Shown in pieces: positions 25,711 through 34,515 of a stretch of 64,000 nt of DNA. This DNA is from Cyanobacteriota bacterium (GTDB lineage: Bacteria > Cyanobacteriota > Cyanobacteriia > PCC-6307 > Cyanobiaceae): NCBI GenBank assembly GCA_026389335.1, contig JAPLIB010000084.1, positions 23,530 to 87,529 of the forward strand, given 5' to 3'. A model generated the notes under the pieces. That model did no database searches and was not told the origin of the DNA. It worked only from the letters and a program-made list of their open reading frames with translations. The position numbers and the translations under genes are program-made. Numbering within the stretch: the stretch's first letter is position 1; each line of letters opens with the position of its first letter.

Positions 25711-26241
25711 ATGGTGGATGCCCTGATGTGCCTGCGACCTCACCAGAGGGAGGAGTTGCAACGTTGTCTGGCCCAGCAACAGCAGGAACAGCGCTGGCAT
25801 GGCGGATTGCCAGTGCTGCTGCTCGATCGCTGCTGGCTGCGGCTGGACAGCGTGCGCATCGATCAGCTGGCCTTCCGGCTTCCCCCCGATGCCAGCCGCG
25901 ATGCTCCCGAGTTGGGTCGCTACCGCGAGCTGCTGGCGGCAGGCCTGCAGGGATGGCAGGCCCAGCAGCAGTGCTGGCACGAGTTCGGCAGTGAGGCCTG
26001 TCGTGAAGCACTGCAGCGCTTCTGGCTGGCCCAGGAGCGGGGCAACCAGGGCTGGACCCTGGAGCGCTATCTCGCCCTGGTGCAGGAGTACCGCCTGCGC
26101 TTTCAGAACCAGGGACATCGGCCCCTGCCGCTGCTGGTGCTGGCCCGAGCGGCGATCCCGGCGGCCAGTCGGCATGGTCTGCACTGGCTTCACGCCGAAG
26201 GAGATCCCGCCCGTCGGTCGATGCGCCACACTTGCGCCTGA
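25711..26241 (+). CDS. Conserved hypothetical protein
   Basis: A 176-residue soluble protein rich in Gln, Leu and Arg that I cannot name. It begins MVDALMCLRPHQREELQRCL, continues LPVLLLDRCWLRLDSVRIDQ near residue 38, and has a helical middle (YRELLAAGLQGWQAQQQCW) followed by WTLERYLALVQEYRLRF near 121. No membrane or export signal is seen. The open frame extends upstream to 25603, but the ATG at 25711 gives the first sensible N-terminus. It abuts the next gene with no spacing (TGA then ATG), so the pair is probably co-translated with trpS downstream. Confidence 0.62.
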   Translation: MVDALMCLRPHQREELQRCLAQQQQEQRWHGGLPVLLLDRCWLRLDSVRIDQLAFRLPPDASRDAPELGRYRELLAAGLQGWQAQQQCWHEFGSEACREALQRFWLAQERGNQGWTLERYLALVQEYRLRFQNQGHRPLPLLVLARAAIPAASRHGLHWLHAEGDPARRSMRHTCA

Positions 26242-26982
26242 ATGCGTGCTGCGGGCATGGCCGACGACTCCAACACTCCCCAGTCCAACGCTGGTTCCGA
26301 GGACTCGGGCCGCGGTCGTCGGGATCGGGGCTCGCGCGAAGGCGGCCAACGGGAAGGCGGCCAGCCCCATGGGGGCCAGCGCGATACCGGTGGTTTCCGC
26401 ATCCGCCTGAGCGATAACGAGCTGCAGGCCGCCAGAGCTCTGCAGGAAGCTTTCGGACTGCGCTCCACTGTGGCGGTGCTTGGCTTTGCCTTGCGCACCC
26501 TGGCCCAGCAATTGGAAGCGGGCCAACTGCAGGAACTGGTGGCCCAGCAGCGCGCCCAGGGCGACCAACGACCTCCCGCTTCCCGTGGCGGCGATGCCAG
26601 TGGCGGTGCTGGTGCTGAACGGGATGGCCGTCGCAGTGAGGGACGCCGTCAGGTTGGCGGCGGCGGCCGCAGCCAGCGGATCGATCCCTTCGCCAGACCG
26701 AGTCGTCCGGCACCGGCCAGTGCTGAGCCGGCCGCCGCAGATCCAGAAGCTTCGGAACCGGCCGACACCGAAGTCTCAGCCAGCGCGGCGCCAGTTACCG
26801 AAGCGGCAGGCGTTGAGTCCAGCCTGCACGAAGGCGGTGGCAGCCCCACGCTGTCCGAACCGCAGTCGGCTGCTCCAGAGCAGGCCACTGCCAACGGCGA
26901 CTTGGCCAACAGCGACTTGGCCAGCAGTCCCTCGGCCAGCCCGGAGGCCGAAGCCACCGCGATGAGCCCCGGCGACGCCTGA
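26242..26982 (+). CDS. Protein with a short helical core and disordered tails
   Basis: A 246-residue protein with one compact block at about residues 51-104 (GFRIRLSDNELQAARALQEA, then STVAVLGFALRTLAQQLEAG). This looks like a small DNA- or protein-binding helical core similar in pattern to ribbon-helix-helix proteins (a strand, then two helices). Both flanks are disordered: Arg/Gly/Gln-rich before it and Ala/Pro/Glu-rich after, with DNA-encoded repeats (GDLANSDLA). RHH identity is a guess. The start is ATG 26242, directly after the previous stop, or ATG 26257. It lies 13 bases ahead of trpS. Confidence 0.6.
   Translation: MRAAGMADDSNTPQSNAGSEDSGRGRRDRGSREGGQREGGQPHGGQRDTGGFRIRLSDNELQAARALQEAFGLRSTVAVLGFALRTLAQQLEAGQLQELVAQQRAQGDQRPPASRGGDASGGAGAERDGRRSEGRRQVGGGGRSQRIDPFARPSRPAPASAEPAAADPEASEPADTEVSASAAPVTEAAGVESSLHEGGGSPTLSEPQSAAPEQATANGDLANSDLASSPSASPEAEATAMSPGDA
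26339..26368. repeat. 15-bp direct repeat in the disordered N-terminal tail
   Basis: gaaggcggccaacgg is followed by gaaggcggccagccc, sharing 11 consecutive bases and encoding the repeated EGGQ peptide. Confidence 0.7.
26893..26937. repeat. 15-bp tandem repeat, three units
   Basis: aacggcgacttggcc, aacagcgacttggcc and the degenerate agcagtccctcggcc follow one another, encoding NGDLA, NSDLA and SSPSA in the C-terminal tail of the upstream gene of trpS. Confidence 0.85.
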
Positions 26983-26995
26983 AGAAGCCAGCGCA

Positions 26996-28090
26996 ATGTC
27001 AGTGCCCGTTGCCAGCTCAGTGCCCGTTGCCAGCGCCAGCCCTGCTGGCGCTGGCAGATCAATCGAGCGGCCGCGGGTGCTTTCCGGGGTTCAACCCACC
27101 GGGGCCCTGCATCTCGGCAATTGGCTCGGCGCCATCCGCAACTGGGTCGCCCTGCAGAGCGACCACGACACCTTTTTCTGTGTCGTTGATCTGCATGCGA
27201 TCACGGTGCCCCATCAGCCGGAGCGGTTGGCGGAGGACACCCTCAGCACCGCGGCCCTGTATCTGGCCTGTGGCATTGATCCCCAAAAGGCCACGATCTT
27301 CGTTCAGAGCCATGTCAGCGCCCACAGCGAACTCTGCTGGTTGCTGAACTGCGTGACGCCGTTGAACTGGCTGGAGCGCATGATCCAGTTCAAGGAGAAG
27401 GCTGTGAAACAGGGGGCCGACGTGTCGGCTGGTCTGCTCGACTACCCCGTGCTGATGGCGGCCGACATCCTGCTCTATGACGCGGATCGGGTGCCGGTGG
27501 GAGAAGACCAGAAACAACATCTCGAATTGGCTCGCGACATCGCCCAACAGCGAATCAACGCCCGCTTCGCTTCCCGGGACAGCGCTGGTCAACCGATCCC
27601 GATTCTCAAGGTTCCCCAACCCTTAATTCTCAAAGAAGGCGCCCGGGTGATGAGTCTCACCGACGGCCGCAGCAAGATGAGCAAAAGCGACCCGAATGAA
27701 GGCTCACGGATCACCCTGCTGGATCCAGCGGAGCTGATCACGCGCAAAATCAAGCGGGCCAAGACCGATCCGCAGATGGGTCTGGAGTTCGGCAATCCGG
27801 AGCGACCGGAGGCAGACAACCTGCTGGGGCTCTATGCGCTGCTGGCTGGCCGTAGCCGTGAAGCCGCAGCCGCTGAATGTGGCTCCATGGGCTGGGGCAG
27901 CTTCAAGCCGCTGCTGGCTGAGGCCACCGTGGCCGCCCTTGCGCCGCTGCAGGCGCGCTATCACGAATTGCGGGCCGATCCCCAGCACCTGGGCGAGGTG
28001 CTCTCCCAGGGTCGCGAACGGGCCAGTGCCGTCGCCGAGGCCACCCTGGAGCGGGTGCGCCAGGCCCTGGGCTTTTTGGCCAGCAGCTGA
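26996..28090 (+). CDS. trpS: Tryptophanyl-tRNA synthetase
   Basis: A 364-residue class I TrpRS that charges tRNA-Trp. The HIGH-type signature is TGALHLGNWLGAIRNW near residue 35 and the KMSKS loop SKMSKSDPNEGSRI near 224. The core VLMAADILLYDADRVPVGED near 151 is typical. The first ~22 residues (MSVPVASSVPVAS) are an extra leader made by an exact 18-bp DNA duplication; homologues usually start near the RPRVLSGVQPTG segment, so translation could begin later, but no better in-frame start is obvious. It is likely co-transcribed with the two small genes before it. Confidence 0.97.
   Translation: MSVPVASSVPVASASPAGAGRSIERPRVLSGVQPTGALHLGNWLGAIRNWVALQSDHDTFFCVVDLHAITVPHQPERLAEDTLSTAALYLACGIDPQKATIFVQSHVSAHSELCWLLNCVTPLNWLERMIQFKEKAVKQGADVSAGLLDYPVLMAADILLYDADRVPVGEDQKQHLELARDIAQQRINARFASRDSAGQPIPILKVPQPLILKEGARVMSLTDGRSKMSKSDPNEGSRITLLDPAELITRKIKRAKTDPQMGLEFGNPERPEADNLLGLYALLAGRSREAAAAECGSMGWGSFKPLLAEATVAALAPLQARYHELRADPQHLGEVLSQGRERASAVAEATLERVRQALGFLASS
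26999..27034. repeat. Exact 18-bp tandem duplication at the 5' end of trpS
   Basis: tcagtgcccgttgccagc occurs twice back to back (26999-27016 and 27017-27034), repeating the peptide SVPVAS in the N-terminal leader. Confidence 0.95.
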
Positions 28091-28127
28091 GCCTGGCGTC
28101 AGCCAAACTGCGCGCGCAGGTCATGGA

Positions 28128-28619
28128 TCAGGGTTCGCGGTAGACCACCCGGCCGCGTTCGTCATTGCCCACATCCAGCAGTTGGCGGTGGAGCAAGCGC
28201 TCGATCTCAGCGGACACCACCTCGCTGTCGGCATCGCGGGGGAGCTGGAGTTCCAGCAGGGCATCGTTGATGGTGAAGCCCAGGCGACCCGAACGGCGGG
28301 CCAGCTGCAACAACTGCCGCTCCAGCGGAGGCAAGGAGGAGGTTGTCGCCGCGTCGAGGGCCTCTTGCAGCCGCAAAGGTTGGTTGGCCCGCTGCACCAG
28401 ATCCGGGATCAGCAGCAGATCCACCATTTGGCCCACAAAGCAGAGGCCAAAGGTGAGCAGCCAAATAGTGCCGCTGATCGGCCTTCGGTTGTAAAAGCGC
28501 TGCAGGCCGCACACCCCCACCAAGGAGATACACCAGAGCAAATAGCTCACGGCAATGCTGCGGCGCTCGGCTCCAGCCGCCAGGGCGGACAGGGAAGAGG
28601 GGAAAGGACGAAGGGTCAC
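28128..28619 (-). CDS. TM2-domain membrane protein
   Basis: A 163-residue protein with an N-terminal TM2 domain: two hydrophobic helices at about 22-75 (SIAVSYLLWCISLVGVCGLQ and TIWLLTFGLCFVGQMVDLLL) around a short turn with RFYNRRPISG. TM2 proteins are small membrane proteins of unclear role. The C-terminal ~85 residues are cytoplasmic and helical (LPPLERQLLQLARRSGRLGF, then VVSAEIERLLHRQLLDVG), resembling a small winged-helix-like module. It starts at a GTG and is convergent with trpS and divergent from thrS. Confidence 0.72.
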   Translation of the reverse strand: MTLRPFPSSLSALAAGAERRSIAVSYLLWCISLVGVCGLQRFYNRRPISGTIWLLTFGLCFVGQMVDLLLIPDLVQRANQPLRLQEALDAATTSSLPPLERQLLQLARRSGRLGFTINDALLELQLPRDADSEVVSAEIERLLHRQLLDVGNDERGRVVYREP

Positions 28620-28759
28620 CGCAGCCGATGGGGGCCGGTTTCACCGTAGAGCCCCCATCAGCCGGAAGGCTGCCATCAGTCGGCACACTGCCAACCGCGC
28701 GGCAAGGTGGCGCCTTAGCCGTGGCCTGGTGGGGCCCGCCCAGGCCTGAACCGACTCCG

Positions 28760-28765
28760 TAGGAT
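28760..28765 (+). promoter_or_regulatory. Possible -10 element of thrS
   Basis: TAGGAT fits TANNNT and lies 29 bases upstream of the GTG start of thrS. No -35 consensus is seen at the expected distance. Confidence 0.28.
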
Positions 28766-28794
28766 CCAAACCTCATCAAACCACCTGTGATTCC

Positions 28795-30624
28795 GTGACC
28801 AGCGCCCCGATGGCCGTCAGTCCCCAGGCGGCAGCGACCGAGAGCGGCACGGCGGTGCTCCATCTGCCCAAAACCAGCGACAGTCCGGCGTTGCTGCGCA
28901 TCCGCCATTCGATGAGCCATGTGCTGGCCATGGCGGTGCAGCGATTGTTCCCGAAAGCCCAGGTCACCATCGGTCCCTGGACCGAAAACGGCTTTTATTA
29001 CGACTTCGACAACCCCGAGCCCTTCACTGAGGCCGATCTCAAGGCGATCCGCAAGGAAATGCTCAAGATCATCGGCTCCCGCCTGCCCCTGGAGCGCATC
29101 GAAGTCAGCCGCGAGGAGGCGGAACGCCGCATCAGCGAGCAGAACGAGCCCTACAAACTGGAAATCCTGGCTGGCCTGCAGGAGCCGATCACCCTGTACA
29201 CCCTCGGCGAAAGCTGGTGGGATCTCTGCGCCGGTCCCCACGTGGCCAACACCAGTGAGCTCAATCCCAAGGCCTTCGCCCTGGAAAGTGTGGCGGGGGC
29301 CTACTGGCGCGGGGATGAGAAACGGGCCCAGCTGCAACGCATCTACGGCACCGCCTGGGAAACGGCTGAGCAACTGGCCGAGCACCAGCGCCGCAAGCAG
29401 GAGGCTCTGAGGCGTGACCATCGTCGTCTGGGCACCGACCTGGAGCTCTTCTCGATCGAAGACGAAGCTGGTGCCGGCCTGGTGTTCTGGCATCCCCGCG
29501 GCGCCCGCATGCGGCTGCTGATCGAGGACTTCTGGCGCCAGGCCCACTTTGACGACGGCTACGAGCTGCTCTACACCCCCCATGTCGCCGACATTGAGCT
29601 GTGGCGCACTTCCGGCCATCTCGACTTCTACGCCGAGAGCATGTTCGGGCCGATGCAGGTGGACGAACGCCAGTTCCAGCTCAAGCCGATGAACTGTCCG
29701 TTCCATGTGCTCACCTATGCCAGCCGGCTGCGCTCCTACCGCGAACTGCCGATCCGCTGGGCTGAACTCGGCACCGTCTATCGCTACGAACGCCCTGGGG
29801 TGATGCACGGGCTGATGCGGGTGCGGGGCTTCACCCAGGACGACGCCCACGTGTTCTGCCTGCCGGAGCAGATCGGCGATGAAATCCTGCGGGTGCTCAA
29901 TCTCACAGAGCGCATTCTCAGCACCTTTGATTTCCGCCAGTACGAGATCAACCTGTCGACACGACCGCAGAAATCAATCGGCGACGATGCCGTCTGGGAC
30001 CTGGCCACCCGGGGCCTGATCGAGGCCCTCGAACGCAAGGGCTGGTCCTACAAGGTGGATGAGGGGGGCGGTGCCTTCTACGGCCCCAAGATCGATCTCA
30101 AGATCGAAGATGCCATCGGTCGCCTCTGGCAGTGCTCCACGATTCAGCTTGACTTCAACCTGCCGGAGCGCTTCAACCTTGCGTATGTGGCGGCCGATGG
30201 CAGCCGCCAGCGACCGATCATGATTCACCGGGCCATCTTTGGCTCGCTGGAGCGCTTTTTCGGCATCATGACCGAGAACTATGCCGGTGATTTTCCGTTC
30301 TGGTTGGCACCGGAGCAGATCCGACTACTGCCGGTCACCGATGAGGTATTGCCCTATGTCGAATCGCTGCAGCAGCAGCTGCAGCAGCAGGGGGTGCGAG
30401 CCACGATTGACCGCAGTGGTGATCGACTCGGCAAACTGATTCGCAATGGTGAACAGATGAAGATTCCGGTACTGGGTGTTATCGGCGCCAAGGAAGCTGA
30501 AACCGGAGCGATCAGCCTGCGCAGCCGTCGCGATGGCGATCTCGGTGCCCTGCCCCTGGCCACCTTGATCAACCGGGCTGTCGCGGCCAACCAGCAACGG
30601 CTGCCGGGCCTGGGTGATGGCTGA
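28795..30624 (+). CDS. thrS: Threonyl-tRNA synthetase without TGS domain
   Basis: A 609-residue class II ThrRS. It begins directly with the editing domain (RIRHSMSHVLAMAVQRLFPK near residue 34, with the HxxxH zinc pair) and lacks the N-terminal TGS domain of E. coli ThrRS, as is usual in cyanobacteria. The catalytic core shows KPMNCPFHVLTYASRLRSYR near 297 with the zinc cysteine, RVRGFTQDDAHVFC near 341 and MIHRAIFGSLERFFGI near 475; the anticodon-binding domain follows. The start is a GTG; an ATG lies five codons in. glk begins 56 bases downstream. Confidence 0.97.
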   Translation: MTSAPMAVSPQAAATESGTAVLHLPKTSDSPALLRIRHSMSHVLAMAVQRLFPKAQVTIGPWTENGFYYDFDNPEPFTEADLKAIRKEMLKIIGSRLPLERIEVSREEAERRISEQNEPYKLEILAGLQEPITLYTLGESWWDLCAGPHVANTSELNPKAFALESVAGAYWRGDEKRAQLQRIYGTAWETAEQLAEHQRRKQEALRRDHRRLGTDLELFSIEDEAGAGLVFWHPRGARMRLLIEDFWRQAHFDDGYELLYTPHVADIELWRTSGHLDFYAESMFGPMQVDERQFQLKPMNCPFHVLTYASRLRSYRELPIRWAELGTVYRYERPGVMHGLMRVRGFTQDDAHVFCLPEQIGDEILRVLNLTERILSTFDFRQYEINLSTRPQKSIGDDAVWDLATRGLIEALERKGWSYKVDEGGGAFYGPKIDLKIEDAIGRLWQCSTIQLDFNLPERFNLAYVAADGSRQRPIMIHRAIFGSLERFFGIMTENYAGDFPFWLAPEQIRLLPVTDEVLPYVESLQQQLQQQGVRATIDRSGDRLGKLIRNGEQMKIPVLGVIGAKEAETGAISLRSRRDGDLGALPLATLINRAVAANQQRLPGLGDG

Positions 30625-30680
30625 GGGCCGGGCACCCCAATCGCGTTCAGCCACACTGCTGTTCTGACTGCCCTGCGGCC

Positions 30681-31730
30681 ATGACCACCTTGCTGGCCGG
30701 TGACATCGGCGGCACCAAGACCCTGCTGAGCCTTCACGACGCCGCCAGCCTGCAGCCCCTGGCCAGCAGCCGCTACCCCTCCGCCGACTGGGATGACCTG
30801 GGGGCGATGGTGCGTGATTTTTTGGCGGACAACGAGGATCGCGGCCTGGCCAGGCCCGCCGCCGCCTGCCTGGCGGTTGCCGGCCCGGTGCACGGCGGCC
30901 GCGCCCAGCTCACCAACCTCAGCTGGATCCTCGAAGAGCAGGAGCTGGCGCACTCCTGCGGCATCCAGCGGTTGGAGCTGGTCAATGACTTCGCTGTACT
31001 GATCTACGGCCTGCCCCATCTGGAGGCCGCTCAGGTGGTTCCCGTGTGCAGCGGCGCCACGGTGGCGGGCGCCCCTTTGCTGATCCTCGGCGCCGGCACC
31101 GGGCTGGGGGTGGCGCTGGGGGTGCAGACAAGCACGGGGCTGCAGGCCCTGGCCAGCGAGGCCTCCCATGGGGAGTTCGCGCCGCGCAGCCAGCAGGAGT
31201 GGGAGCTCAAGCAATGGATCCAGGCGGATCGTCAGCTGGAGCGGCTGTCGATCGAGCGGGTGGTGAGCGGCACGGGCCTCGGGGATGTGGCCCGCTGGCT
31301 GCTGGCCAACCGTGATCCCCAGGGACTGCATCCCCTGCAGGGTCATGCCAGCCGCTGGCTGGCCAGAGGCCAGGAGCCAGACGTCGTCGGAGGTGCCAAC
31401 GCCGAACCGGCCGATCTGCCTGCCGCCGTGGCCGAGGCGGCCGCCGCTGGCGATCCGCTCGCCTTTGAGGCCCTCGATCTCTGGTTGGGGGCCTACGGAT
31501 CGGTCTGCGGCGATCTGGCCCTGGCCAGCCTCAGCCGTGGTGGCATCTGGCTGGGCGGTGGCACGGCGGGCAAGTTGCTGGCGGGACTGCGCTCGCAGCG
31601 CTTCCGCCAGGCCTTCCTGGCCAAGGGCCGCTTGGCGGCGGTGCTGGAGCCGATGCCGATTCAGGCCGTGATCGATCCAGCCTTCGGCAGTTTCAGCGCT
31701 GCCTGCCGGGCCCGGATGCTGCTGGATTGA
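30681..31730 (+). CDS. glk: Glucokinase (Glk family)
   Basis: A 349-residue ATP-dependent glucokinase making glucose-6-phosphate, probably from glycogen breakdown or imported sugar. Seen: the phosphate-1 loop LLAGDIGGTKTLLSLHD at residues 4-20, LAVAGPVHGGRAQLTNLSW near 68, the catalytic aspartate in LELVNDFAVLIYGL near 100 and ILGAGTGLGVALGV near 134. This is the Glk family, separate from the ROK kinase at 38617-39597. It lies between thrS and thrB on the same strand. Confidence 0.94.
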   Translation: MTTLLAGDIGGTKTLLSLHDAASLQPLASSRYPSADWDDLGAMVRDFLADNEDRGLARPAAACLAVAGPVHGGRAQLTNLSWILEEQELAHSCGIQRLELVNDFAVLIYGLPHLEAAQVVPVCSGATVAGAPLLILGAGTGLGVALGVQTSTGLQALASEASHGEFAPRSQQEWELKQWIQADRQLERLSIERVVSGTGLGDVARWLLANRDPQGLHPLQGHASRWLARGQEPDVVGGANAEPADLPAAVAEAAAAGDPLAFEALDLWLGAYGSVCGDLALASLSRGGIWLGGGTAGKLLAGLRSQRFRQAFLAKGRLAAVLEPMPIQAVIDPAFGSFSAACRARMLLD

Positions 31731-31775
31731 GGCCGACCCATCGGCTGCAACACTGGGCCCAGTAAGACGACCTAG

Positions 31776-32729
31776 ATGGCGCGCCCAAGCCTCGGCCAAG
31801 GGGTGGTGGTTGAGGTCCCCGCCACCACTGCCAACCTCGGCCCCGGTTTCGATTGCCTCGGAGCGGCGCTGGAGCTGGGCAACCGCTTCGAACTGCGGGT
31901 GATCGAAGGCGGTGGTGATCGCTTCGATCTGATCATCGAAGGCAGCGAAGGGGCCCATCTGCGCGGTGGCCCCGACAACCTCATCTACCGCTCCGCCCAA
32001 CGGGTGTGGAAGGAAGCCGGCGAGGAACCGGTGGCGCTCGAAGCCAGGGTGCAACTGGCCGTGCCGCCGGCCCGCGGACTGGGCAGCAGCGCCACGGCGA
32101 TCGTCGCCGGCCTGATCGGTGCCAATGCCCTGGTGGGCGAACCGCTGAGCAAGGAGAAGTTGCTGGAACTGGCGATCGATATCGAGGGCCATCCCGACAA
32201 CGTCGTGCCCTCCCTGGTGGGTGGCCTCTGCCTCACCGCCCGCGCGGCCTCCAATCGCTGGCGGGTGGTGCGCTGCGAATGGGCGAGCAGCATTCAGGCC
32301 GTGGTGGCCATCCCTTCCATCCGGCTCAGCACCTCGGAGGCGAGACGGGCGATGCCACGCAGCATCCCGATCAGTGATGCGGTGATCAATCTCGGTGCCC
32401 TCACCCTGCTGCTGCAGGGCCTGCGCACCGGCAATGGCGATCTGATCGCCGACGGCATGCACGACCGCATCCATGAGCCCTACCGCTGGGGCCTGATTCA
32501 GGGGGGTAAGGCGGTGCGGGAGGCAGCCCTGGCCGCGGGCGCCTGGGGTTGCGTCATCAGTGGTGCCGGACCCACCCTGCTCGCCCTGGGAAGCGCCTCC
32601 GTCGCCGAAGCGGTGAGCGAGGCCATGGTGGAGGCCTGGCGCCGGGAAGGGGTGAGCAGCCGCGGCGCCGTGCTCCAGCCCCAGTACGCGGGCAGCAGCT
32701 GGGGCCACCTGCCCCGACTGAGCTTTTGA
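31776..32729 (+). CDS. thrB: Homoserine kinase
   Basis: A 317-residue GHMP-family homoserine kinase, phosphorylating homoserine for threonine synthesis. Seen: VPATTANLGPGFDCLGAAL near residue 13, the ATP loop PARGLGSSATAIVAGLIGAN near 88, and GCVISGAGPTLLALGS near 263. Length is normal. It is 45 bases after glk; thrC is not in the window. The gene order thrB then ndhD is, as far as I recall, common in marine picocyanobacteria. Confidence 0.96.
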   Translation: MARPSLGQGVVVEVPATTANLGPGFDCLGAALELGNRFELRVIEGGGDRFDLIIEGSEGAHLRGGPDNLIYRSAQRVWKEAGEEPVALEARVQLAVPPARGLGSSATAIVAGLIGANALVGEPLSKEKLLELAIDIEGHPDNVVPSLVGGLCLTARAASNRWRVVRCEWASSIQAVVAIPSIRLSTSEARRAMPRSIPISDAVINLGALTLLLQGLRTGNGDLIADGMHDRIHEPYRWGLIQGGKAVREAALAAGAWGCVISGAGPTLLALGSASVAEAVSEAMVEAWRREGVSSRGAVLQPQYAGSSWGHLPRLSF

Positions 32730-32846
32730 CCCCTTAGCACAGGCCATGAGTACTTCTACTCAGCTGATAGATTCCTGCACCGAAGGATCCGGCCCGCCCC
32801 CAAGGCTCGCGGTCGATCATCCCCAAGTCACCAGCCGGACGTAGTG

Positions 32847-34421
32847 ATGGACGCCACCCTGCCCCTTTCGGCCGCGTCGACGCTCTCTGCGGCTTTTCCC
32901 TGGCTCAGCCTGATCGTGCTGCTGCCGGCGGCGGCGGCCCTGATCATGCCCCTGCTGCCGGGCGATGCGGACGATCCCAGCCTGCCCCGGCTTCTGGCTC
33001 TGGGGGTGCTCGGGGTTGATCTTGCCCTGATGCTGTGGGTGTTCAGTCGCCATTTCGATGGCAGCGTCGCCGGCCTGCAACTGGTGGAGCGCATCCCCTG
33101 GGTGCCGGCCCTCGGCCTGGAATGGTCCCTGGCGGCCGATGGACTCTCGGCTCCGTTGGTGGTGCTCAGCGGGTTGGTCACCCTGCTTGCGGTTGCCGCC
33201 AGCTGGAACATCAAGCGCAAAACCCGCCTCTATTTCGGCCTGCTGCTGCTTCAGGCTTCGGCCCAGGGTCTGGTGTTCCTCTCCCAGGACTTCCTGCTGT
33301 TCTTCCTGGCCTGGGAACTGGAGCTGGTGCCCGTCTATCTGCTGATCGCCATCTGGGGAGGTAAGCAGCGGCAGTACGCCGCCACAAAATTCATTCTTTA
33401 CACCGCCTCAGCCTCCCTGCTGATCCTTATCAGTGGCCTGGCCCTGGCCTTCTCCGGCGATAGCTTCACCCTTAATCTCTCGGAACTGGCGACCCGGTCC
33501 CCAGGTGGCACCTTCGGACTGCTCTGTTACCTCGGTTTCCTGGTGGGCTTCGGCGTCAAGCTACCGATTTTCCCCCTGCACACCTGGCTTCCCGATGCCC
33601 ATGGTGAGGCGAATGCGCCGGTGTCGATGCTGCTTGCCGGCGTGCTGCTGAAGATGGGGGGCTATGCCCTGCTGCGCTTCAACGTGCAGATGCTGCCCGA
33701 AGCCCATTTGCTGCTGGCCCCCGCCCTGATCGTCCTGGGGATCGTCAACATCATCTATGGCGCCCTCAACGCCTTCGCCCAGGACAACGTCAAACGCCGC
33801 ATCGCCTGCAGCTCGGTCAGCCACATGGGCTTCGTGCTGCTCGGCATCGGTGCCATTGATGCTCTGGGCATGAGCGGCGCGATGTTGCAGATGATCAGCC
33901 ATGGCCTGATCGCCGCCTCGATGTTTTTTATCACGGGCGTGTTCTACGACCGCACCAAGACACTTTCAATCCCCAACATGGGCGGCCTGGCCAAGGCGTT
34001 GCCGATCACCTTTGCCTTCTTTCTGGCCAGTTCCCTGGCTTCCCTGGCGCTGCCGGGCATGAGTGGCTTCGTCAGCGAGATCACGATCTTCCTAGGTGTC
34101 ACCGCCAATGACGGCTTCACCATCCCCTTCCGGGTGCTGACGATCGTTCTGGCCGCGATCGGGTTGGTGCTCACCCCCGTTTATCTGCTGTCTCTGTGCC
34201 GACGGGTGTTCTTCGGCCCCAGAATTCCGGCTCTGGCGGTGGTGGGCGACATGACGCCGCGCGAACTGGTGATCGGCCTCAGCCTGCTGGTGCCCACCCT
34301 GGTGATCGGCTTCTGGCCGCGGGTGGCGATCGACTTCTATCAGGCCAGCACCAACGCCTTGTCGATCGAACTCAGCCACACCAGCCAGCTCGCGCTCAGC
34401 CATCTGCCGATGCTGGGCTGA
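32847..34421 (+). CDS. ndhD: NDH-1 subunit NdhD (chain 4)
   Basis: A 524-residue proton-pumping antiporter-like subunit of the thylakoid NDH-1 complex (ferredoxin-plastoquinone oxidoreductase), working in respiration and cyclic electron flow. About 14 membrane helices; the hallmark segments [20 protein letters not shown], then [17 protein letters not shown], and the conserved glutamate in [20 protein letters not shown] are present. I cannot tell NdhD1/D2 from CO2-uptake forms by eye. An ATG at 32847 is preferred to the GTG one codon earlier. It is likely transcribed separately from thrB (117-base gap). Confidence 0.94.
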   Translation: MDATLPLSAASTLSAAFPWLSLIVLLPAAAALIMPLLPGDADDPSLPRLLALGVLGVDLALMLWVFSRHFDGSVAGLQLVERIPWVPALGLEWSLAADGLSAPLVVLSGLVTLLAVAASWNIKRKTRLYFGLLLLQASAQGLVFLSQDFLLFFLAWELELVPVYLLIAIWGGKQRQYAATKFILYTASASLLILISGLALAFSGDSFTLNLSELATRSPGGTFGLLCYLGFLVGFGVKLPIFPLHTWLPDAHGEANAPVSMLLAGVLLKMGGYALLRFNVQMLPEAHLLLAPALIVLGIVNIIYGALNAFAQDNVKRRIACSSVSHMGFVLLGIGAIDALGMSGAMLQMISHGLIAASMFFITGVFYDRTKTLSIPNMGGLAKALPITFAFFLASSLASLALPGMSGFVSEITIFLGVTANDGFTIPFRVLTIVLAAIGLVLTPVYLLSLCRRVFFGPRIPALAVVGDMTPRELVIGLSLLVPTLVIGFWPRVAIDFYQASTNALSIELSHTSQLALSHLPMLG

Positions 34422-34515
34422 AGGGCCTTGGGCTGATCACCGCCCCCTGGAGGAGCCACGCTGGCTGCGCTTTTGGGCTGAAATGGCCTGAGCGCGTTGC
34501 CTCCAGCGAACACCC

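Noticed and set aside
30354..32747. 797-codon minus-strand open frame across thrS, glk and thrB
   Set aside because: Spans three recognised plus-strand genes and their gaps; no recognisable motif.
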